Of a stretch of DNA of 45,960 bases, positions 40,586 to 45,960 are shown one piece after another. Within the stretch, counting starts at the first letter, position 1, and every line of letters starts with the position of its first letter. The stretch is taken from assembly GCA_020627825.1 (NCBI GenBank), contig JAHDGD010000014.1, positions 1 through 45,960 of the forward strand, read 5' to 3'. A model generated the notes under the pieces. The model was not told the DNA's origin. It searched no databases and saw only the letters and a list, made by a program, of their open reading frames with translations. The stretch is from Saprospiraceae bacterium (lineage in GTDB: Bacteria; Bacteroidota; Bacteroidia; Chitinophagales; Saprospiraceae). Both the position numbers and the translations under genes were made by a program.

Positions 40586-42112
40586 ATGGACAAAAAAATT
40601 AAAAGTGCGCTTATATCCGTTTTTCATAAAGACGGTCTAGATAACATAGCTAAAAAACTACATGCCCTGGGTATAACGATATATTCAACAGGAGGCACTC
40701 AAAAGTTTATAGAATCACTTGATATACCAGTTCAGAGAGTAGAAGATCTTACTGGTTATCCTTCCATCCTTGATGGTCGTGTAAAGACATTACACCCTAA
40801 AGTATTTGGTGGTATCTTGGCTAGGAGGGAAGATGATCATCTTACACAGCTTGAAACCTACGATATTCCTGAGCTTGACCTAGTTATAGTGGATTTGTAT
40901 CCATTTGAGGAGACAGTAAAAAACACGAATGAAGAAGCAAAAATTATTGAGAAAATAGATATAGGTGGAATATCACTTATTCGAGCTGCGGCTAAAAATT
41001 TTAATGATGTAGTGGTTATTCCTTCCAAAGATAATTATGAAGCGTTCTTACAATTACTAGAAGAAAAGAATGGACTTACGTCCAAAGCAGACCGAAAGAA
41101 ATTTGCTCGCGATGCATTTAGGGTATCATCACATTACGATACCAAGATTTTCGAATATTACCTTGAAAAAGACGATGAAAACCAAGGATTTAAACAAAGT
41201 TTTTTAAGCGGACAAACTCTTAGATATGGAGAAAATCCACACCAGCAAGGTATATATTATGGAGAGCTGGATTCGATGTTTGAAAAGTTAGGTGGAAAAG
41301 AGCTGTCGTTTAACAATTTAGTTGATGTAGATGCTGCTGTTAATTTGATGAGAGAATTTGAGCATGATGCTCCTACCTTTGCAGTTTTAAAACATACAAA
41401 TGCGTGTGGTGTTGCTACAAGGGCAACGGTATCCGAAGCTTGGCATGCTGCTTTAGCTGGAGATCCAGTATCCGCATTTGGAGGCATCCTTATCAGCAAT
41501 ACAAAAATAGATCTTGAGACAGCAGAAGCCATTCACAGTTTGTTTTACGAAGTCCTTATTGCACCTGACTTTGACGATGATGCAAAAGATTTATTGCAAT
41601 CAAAGAAGAAAAGAATTTTGATGAAAATCAAGCATTTTGGCTCCCAAGCCAAATCCTATAAAAGTTTACTTAATGGCGTAATTGAACAAGATACGGATCT
41701 TAGTATAGAACAAGAAGGAGACATGCGATCTGTCACGAATAGACAACCGACAGAAGAAGAATTGAATGATTTAACTTTTGCTAATAAGCTAGTAAAACAT
41801 CTAAAATCGAATACGATTGTTCTTGCAAAAAACAACCAATTACTTGGAATGGGATGTGGACAAACCAGTAGAGTAGATGCGTGTAAGCAAGCCATTGAAA
41901 AAGCAAAACACTTTGGTTTTTCGCTTGAGGGTGCAGCTATGGCTAGCGATGCTTTTTTTCCTTTTCCAGATTGTGTAGAAATTGCACATAAAGCAGGAAT
42001 TAAATGCGTTGTACAACCAGGGGGTTCAATTAAAGACCAATTAAGTATCGATTATTGTAATGAGAACGCTCTTGCCATGGTCTTTACTGGAATTCGTCAT
42101 TTCAAACATTAA
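40586..42112 (+). CDS. purH: Bifunctional AICAR formyltransferase/IMP cyclohydrolase
   Basis: A 508-residue enzyme for the last two steps of IMP synthesis. The IMP cyclohydrolase domain is N-terminal (STGGTQKFIES, GRVKTLHPKVFGGILARR, DLVIVDLYPFEETV, IDIGGISLIRAAAKNF). The formyltransferase domain follows, with LRYGENPHQQG, VLKHTNACGVA, DPVSAFGGI and the C-terminal ASDAFFPFPDCVEIAHKAGI. The frame continues upstream to a TTG inside the promoter; the ATG at 40586 (MDKKIKSALISVFHKDGL) fits the family. It lies 3 bases before coaX, a pairing probably in one operon. Confidence 0.97.
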   Translation: MDKKIKSALISVFHKDGLDNIAKKLHALGITIYSTGGTQKFIESLDIPVQRVEDLTGYPSILDGRVKTLHPKVFGGILARREDDHLTQLETYDIPELDLVIVDLYPFEETVKNTNEEAKIIEKIDIGGISLIRAAAKNFNDVVVIPSKDNYEAFLQLLEEKNGLTSKADRKKFARDAFRVSSHYDTKIFEYYLEKDDENQGFKQSFLSGQTLRYGENPHQQGIYYGELDSMFEKLGGKELSFNNLVDVDAAVNLMREFEHDAPTFAVLKHTNACGVATRATVSEAWHAALAGDPVSAFGGILISNTKIDLETAEAIHSLFYEVLIAPDFDDDAKDLLQSKKKRILMKIKHFGSQAKSYKSLLNGVIEQDTDLSIEQEGDMRSVTNRQPTEEELNDLTFANKLVKHLKSNTIVLAKNNQLLGMGCGQTSRVDACKQAIEKAKHFGFSLEGAAMASDAFFPFPDCVEIAHKAGIKCVVQPGGSIKDQLSIDYCNENALAMVFTGIRHFKH

Positions 42113-42115
42113 AAC

Positions 42116-42874
42116 ATGATACATTGTGGGACAATTGATATAGGAAACACACGTGCAAAATTGCGGTATGTTTGTTTCGATACCCATACGAAAATGTTTC
42201 AAAAATCCGAATTAGAGGTTGTTCCGAAAGCGGAATTAACTGTAGAAAAATTAGAAAATTGGAAACGTAAAAATACTATTCAATTTTTTTCTTGTTCAGC
42301 AAGTGGGTCATATGAAAATGATATAAAAAAATGGTTTTCACATCATAAAGTCATCATATTGGACCATAAGACCACGATGCCAATAAAGATACATTATAAA
42401 ACTCCTGAAACACTAGGAAGAGATCGGATTGCTGTAGCAATAGCTGCAAACAGTCTGTATCCAAATGAAGGGAATTTAGTAATTGATTTAGGAACTTGTA
42501 TTACGTATGATTGGGTGGACCCAAAAGGTTGTTTTATGGGTGGAAATATAAGTCCAGGGATAGAGATGAGATTACAAGCGATGCATGAAAAAACTGCAGC
42601 ACTCCCAAAAGCAACTCTTGATTTCAATGTTGACTTAATCGGTGATTCGACAGAATCCGCATTACGTCATGGAGCAGTCTTGGGGACGATATGTGAAATA
42701 GAATCGTTTATTGATCGAAGTGCAGTAAAATATCCGAACTTGGTTATTTTATTGACAGGAGGAAATGCTGAAGGTATAAGTCCTCATTTAAAAAGAAAAC
42801 ATGAAATACATACCGACTTACTTCATGTGGGTTTGTGTGAATTGATACGATATAATTATGATGAATTTAAATAA
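42116..42874 (+). CDS. coaX: Type III pantothenate kinase
   Basis: A 252-residue ASKHA-fold kinase that phosphorylates pantothenate in the first step of coenzyme A synthesis. The P-loop-like IDIGNTRAKLRY, the TLGRDRIAVAIAA motif, and DLGTCITYDWVD with SPGIEMRLQAMHEKTAALP are diagnostic. It follows purH by 3 bases and its end overlaps the longest frame of the next gene by 17 bases. Types I and II kinases are unrelated to it. Confidence 0.95.
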   Translation: MIHCGTIDIGNTRAKLRYVCFDTHTKMFQKSELEVVPKAELTVEKLENWKRKNTIQFFSCSASGSYENDIKKWFSHHKVIILDHKTTMPIKIHYKTPETLGRDRIAVAIAANSLYPNEGNLVIDLGTCITYDWVDPKGCFMGGNISPGIEMRLQAMHEKTAALPKATLDFNVDLIGDSTESALRHGAVLGTICEIESFIDRSAVKYPNLVILLTGGNAEGISPHLKRKHEIHTDLLHVGLCELIRYNYDEFK

Positions 42875-42881
42875 TAACGGA

Positions 42882-44207
42882 ATGATACAAAAACTATGGA
42901 TTGTTTTTGTTTTCTGCGCTGTATGGATGCAAAGTGTTACTGGCCAAGTATATAATTCACCTTATTCACGATATGGAATTGGTGATTTTACTGATCCAAA
43001 TTTTGTGTTGTTGCGAGGAATGGGTGGACTAGGTAGTTCTTATGCTGATAATACCACCATTAATCCTGTGAATCCTGCTAGTTATAGTTCCTTAACACTA
43101 GCAAGTTATGATGTTTCATTGTATGCTGAATATGCAAGAGTTTCGGATGCGTCGGTTAGTGAAGATAGATGGCAAGGAAATTTAGAGTACTTGGGACTTG
43201 CTTTTCCACTCAGAAATTATAAAAATGAATTGCTTGACCCCAAAAAGAGAAAAGTAAAATTCGGTATGGCATTTTTTGCTAAACCCTATAGCCGAATAAG
43301 TTACAATGTAACAACAACAGAAGTTCGAGAAGAAACATCAAATATTTTAAGAAATTTCACTGGTGAGGGGGGAACATATCAGCTTGCATGGGGAAATAGT
43401 GTAAAGTACAAATCCTTTTCGGCTGGTTTAAATCTTGGAATATTATACGGATTGATTGAAGATAAACAACAAGTAGTATTAGAAAATGACCCTGCCTCAG
43501 TAAGCGATTTTATTACAAGCAACTACAGCATGCGATCGTTTCTTTACGACTTTGGAGTAATTTATGAATTAGTTCTAAACAAAAAAGAACTAGAAGAGGT
43601 AAAATCAGCAAAAAAGAAAAAATTAAACTTTGGATTAAGGGGAACACCAGGAACAGGTTTTATAACACAAGGGGAATATTCTCATTTTGGAAACAACCTA
43701 AATTTAGGAATTAACGATACGATAGAACTTAATCAAGCTATTGCAGGAACAGGACAATTGCCTCTAACAATAGGAGGAGGAATAACCTATTACAATGGAA
43801 ACCGAATCGTAATTGGAATTGATGCAGAATATAAACAATGGTCATCATATGAAAATACAATAAGACCTAGTCAAACATTTATAGACTCGTACAGGCTTGC
43901 TATTGGTGGGAAATACCGTCCTGATGATAGAGGATTTGGAACCTTTCTAGAAAGAACAACATACACTGGAGGTCTATATTACGAGCAAGATCCTAGAATT
44001 GTTGCGGGAGAAAGTTTAACGAATTATGGTATCCGCATTGGTGCATCAATGCCTTTCTTTTATCAACAAAATTACAGTAGTGTTAATTTCAATTTTGATA
44101 TTGGCCAGAGAGGAAATGCAACATTAATCCGAGAAAACTTCATTCGATTAAATGTTGGCTTGAACTTCAATGACGATAGTTGGTTTATCCAAAGGAAGTA
44201 TAACTAG
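42882..44207 (+). CDS. Predicted outer-membrane barrel protein
   Basis: A 441-residue (from this start) exported protein with a signal peptide (MIQKLWIVFVFCAVWMQSVTG). The mature sequence YNSPYSRYGIGDFTDPNFVLLRGMGGLGSSY resembles PorV/FadL-like Bacteroidota barrels; later strands alternate and the chain ends in a polar tail. Earlier in-frame ATG codons at 42858 and 42861 overlap coaX and would give a non-signal-like extension, so 42882 is preferred. I recall such a gene after coaX in other Bacteroidota. The cargo is unknown. Confidence 0.75.
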   Translation: MIQKLWIVFVFCAVWMQSVTGQVYNSPYSRYGIGDFTDPNFVLLRGMGGLGSSYADNTTINPVNPASYSSLTLASYDVSLYAEYARVSDASVSEDRWQGNLEYLGLAFPLRNYKNELLDPKKRKVKFGMAFFAKPYSRISYNVTTTEVREETSNILRNFTGEGGTYQLAWGNSVKYKSFSAGLNLGILYGLIEDKQQVVLENDPASVSDFITSNYSMRSFLYDFGVIYELVLNKKELEEVKSAKKKKLNFGLRGTPGTGFITQGEYSHFGNNLNLGINDTIELNQAIAGTGQLPLTIGGGITYYNGNRIVIGIDAEYKQWSSYENTIRPSQTFIDSYRLAIGGKYRPDDRGFGTFLERTTYTGGLYYEQDPRIVAGESLTNYGIRIGASMPFFYQQNYSSVNFNFDIGQRGNATLIRENFIRLNVGLNFNDDSWFIQRKYN

Positions 44208-44317
44208 ACATTACTATTTTCAAGATTTAACTGGTTTTTAACGATTTTGAATTGTTTCATTCGGTTAAATTATTGAAATAATAGGTGAATTATTATGCAT
44301 GCTTTAAAAACGTGTGA

Positions 44318-44325
44318 TACATTTG
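44318..44325 (+). promoter_or_regulatory. -7 box of the TPR protein gene
   Basis: TACATTTG fits TAnnTTTG, with a start near 44332 and a leader of about 30 bases to the ATG at 44363. No clear -33 element. Confidence 0.5.
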
Positions 44326-44362
44326 CAGCCTATATAAAATTTTAAATCAAAAACTTGATATA

Positions 44363-45760
44363 ATGAGATTATTACTAAGTTTAATTGTGTTAACATTTAC
44401 GCTATCGTTACAAGCACAATGTGACACATGGACAGGAAAATCAAATGAAGAAGAGCTAGTTGAATATCACGCAATTTACAGAAGTGCATTAAAAGGAAAA
44501 GATTATGCCTTTGCAGAAGAAAATTGGGCTAAAGTATACGCTGAAGCTCCAGCAGCTGATGGTAAAAGAGGAACACATTACACAGACGGAATTAAGATTT
44601 ATAAAAGAAAAATTAAAGCAGAAAAAGATAAAGAGAAAAAAGCAGCATTAAGTGCAACGCTGCTTGAGATCTATGATGCTCAAATTGCATGTTACGAAAG
44701 CAAATCTATTGCAATGAAGTGTAATACGGATGAATGTTATGCTGCTAAAATAGGAGAGATTAAAGGGCGAAAAGGATTTGACATGTATTATACTACTAAA
44801 GCTCCACTTGAAGAAAGTAATGCTTTTTTATTAGAATCTTTAAACACAGCGGGTGAAGAATTAGAGTATAAAATATTATCTCCAACTGCTTATTCTACAG
44901 TAAAATTATTTGAAAACGGCACTTTAGAAAAAGATGTAGTAATAGAGACGTATGAAAAGTTATTAGCAGCAGCAGATCTAAATATAGATAAGGATGGTAA
45001 GTATAAAGACAAGTTTGTAGAAGCTAAAGAAGCTATACAAAATGCATATAAATCTATAGAAAGAGATGTATTCGGTTGTGAATATTTTATTAATAAATTG
45101 AAGCCAGAATATGAAGCTGATCCAGAGAATCCTGATGTGATCAAGACTACATTAGCTTACTTAAAGGCACAAGGTTGTGAAGAAGGGACACCGTTTTTTG
45201 ATGAAATTTCTGCAAAATGGAAAAAATATGCATCAGAAAGAAATGCGGAATTACAAGCAGAATTCGAAGCAAATAATCCTTCAGTAAAAGCAAAATCACT
45301 ATATGATGAAGGAAAATTCGAAGAAGCTGTAACGAAATATCGAGAAGCAATAGCAAAAGAAGAAAGTGCAGAGAAAAAAGCAAATTATACATTCAGTGTA
45401 GCTTCCATTCTATTTCGTAAATTAAATAAATACGGAGAAGCAAGAACTGCCGCTTTAGAAGCTGCTGAACTAAAGCCAGGATGGGGAAGACCTTATATGC
45501 TTATAGGAGACATGTATGCAAAAGGATCTAGAAGTTGTGGCGATGCGTGGAATCAAAGACTAGCTGTTTTGGCAGCTATTGATAAATATGCAAAAGCAAA
45601 AAGTGTTGACCCTTCTGTTACAGAAGAAGCGAATAAAAAAATAGGAATCTATTCGAAATCAAAACCAACACAAGATGAAGGTTTTATGAGAGGATTCAAA
45701 GAAGGTCAAACCCTTACGGTAGGATGTTGGATAGGAGAATCTGTCCGATTGAGATACTAA
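44363..45760 (+). CDS. Secreted tetratricopeptide-repeat protein
   Basis: A 465-residue exported protein with a signal peptide (MRLLLSLIVLTFTLSLQA). The body is largely helical and Lys/Glu/Ala rich. Helix pairs resembling TPR units occur at about 30-65 (RSALKGKDYAFAEENWAKVYAEAP) and more clearly at about 310-400 (AKSLYDEGKFEEAVTKYREAIAKE, then NKYGEARTAALEAAELKPGWGRPYMLIGDMYA). Proteins of this type follow coaX and a barrel gene in other Bacteroidota, suggesting periplasmic or outer-membrane assembly work, but that is inference. Its own promoter and a terminator bound the gene. Confidence 0.82.
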   Translation: MRLLLSLIVLTFTLSLQAQCDTWTGKSNEEELVEYHAIYRSALKGKDYAFAEENWAKVYAEAPAADGKRGTHYTDGIKIYKRKIKAEKDKEKKAALSATLLEIYDAQIACYESKSIAMKCNTDECYAAKIGEIKGRKGFDMYYTTKAPLEESNAFLLESLNTAGEELEYKILSPTAYSTVKLFENGTLEKDVVIETYEKLLAAADLNIDKDGKYKDKFVEAKEAIQNAYKSIERDVFGCEYFINKLKPEYEADPENPDVIKTTLAYLKAQGCEEGTPFFDEISAKWKKYASERNAELQAEFEANNPSVKAKSLYDEGKFEEAVTKYREAIAKEESAEKKANYTFSVASILFRKLNKYGEARTAALEAAELKPGWGRPYMLIGDMYAKGSRSCGDAWNQRLAVLAAIDKYAKAKSVDPSVTEEANKKIGIYSKSKPTQDEGFMRGFKEGQTLTVGCWIGESVRLRY

Positions 45761-45783
45761 ACATTATGTCAATTAAAATAAAA

Positions 45784-45817
45784 ACGGGTCTTTATGAATT
45801 AAGGGCCCGTTTTTTAT
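45784..45817 (+). terminator. Rho-independent terminator of the TPR protein gene
   Basis: ACGGG pairs with CCCGT, extended by G-U and A-T pairs around an ATGAATT loop, and is followed by a run of T. It starts 23 bases after the stop codon. Confidence 0.82.
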
Positions 45818-45834
45818 TTTAGGCTGACTCTTTG

Positions 45835-45842
45835 TAAATTTG
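45835..45842 (+). promoter_or_regulatory. -7 box for a gene beyond the right edge
   Basis: TAAATTTG fits TAnnTTTG. No coding frame begins before the window ends at 45960, so the target gene, if any, lies outside. Confidence 0.35.
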
Positions 45843-45960
45843 TTCATCTCAATAAACGGAAGAAAGTACAAGTCAAAAAAAGTGTTTATATTAACTTGTG
45901 TTTAAATTAATTGCGGAATCACAAATCAAAGAATTCCACCCAATTTTTAACCCGAATTAT

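Noticed and set aside
1-45960. tRNA, rRNA, CRISPR arrays, tmRNA, insertion sequences or prophage genes
   Set aside because: Reading for T-arm-like sequences, regular spacer repeats, transposases, integrases and phage structural proteins gave nothing convincing.

Overview
The window looks like chromosomal DNA of an AT-rich Bacteroidota bacterium. Possibly it is a Saprospiria or Cytophagia-like marine lineage, but the rank below phylum is a guess. The evidence is: repeated TAnnTTTG -7 promoter boxes, with TTG about 19 bases upstream where clear; weak or absent Shine-Dalgarno sequences; many lipoproteins and outer-membrane barrels; a secreted nuclease with a type IX secretion-like C-terminal domain; DUF4920 and DUF5117/DUF4953-type proteins; and ECF sigma factors coupled to membrane proteins. 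I see no rRNA, tRNA, CRISPR array, prophage or intact insertion sequence.

Layout. 1-3.0 kb: a nucleoid-associated protein diverges from an ECF sigma / membrane anti-sigma-like pair. 3.0-5.5 kb: VOC protein, split YeeE/YedE sulfur-transport pair, YraN, ribosomal protein L31 type B and strong terminators. 5.8-9.7 kb: acetyl-CoA synthetase, a MarR-YceI operon with a palindromic operator, and Tag glycosylase. 9.7-15.9 kb: ABC exporter; O6-methylguanine methyltransferase overlapping a uracil-DNA glycosylase-family gene; small membrane protein-mutL-rhomboid operon. 15.9-20 kb: lipoprotein, ECF sigma and a protein with an inner-membrane helix and an outer-membrane barrel, which resembles a dual-membrane-spanning anti-sigma factor. 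20-26.5 kb: PolX-like protein with a degraded polymerase site, a structured gene-free stretch, queG, DUF4920 lipoprotein, and a LexA-like repressor divergent from dinB, whose 3' tail is duplicated downstream. 26.5-33.4 kb: surface proteins, pdxA-rsmA-yqeY, hydrolase and lipoprotein, FeS photolyase. 33.5-46 kb: metalloprotease, secreted endonuclease, a second dinB, wecB, serine hydrolase, purH-coaX, an outer-membrane protein and a TPR protein.

Themes. DNA-damage functions are dense: tag, ogt, UDG family, mutL, PolX-like, LexA-like repressor, two dinB genes, photolyase. They are spread over several operons on both strands, so this is a neighbourhood rather than one system. Two ECF sigma/membrane-protein modules suggest envelope-stress sensing. 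Two repeat signals run through the window: a short palindrome family (core GGGTCAAGCCC and variants, flanked by T and A runs) in both coding and non-coding DNA, and a roughly 80-base intergenic repeat seen at 22.2 kb and just upstream of the purH promoter. The least explained parts are the structured region at 21.9-22.3 kb, the two repeat families and the trans-envelope sigma module.
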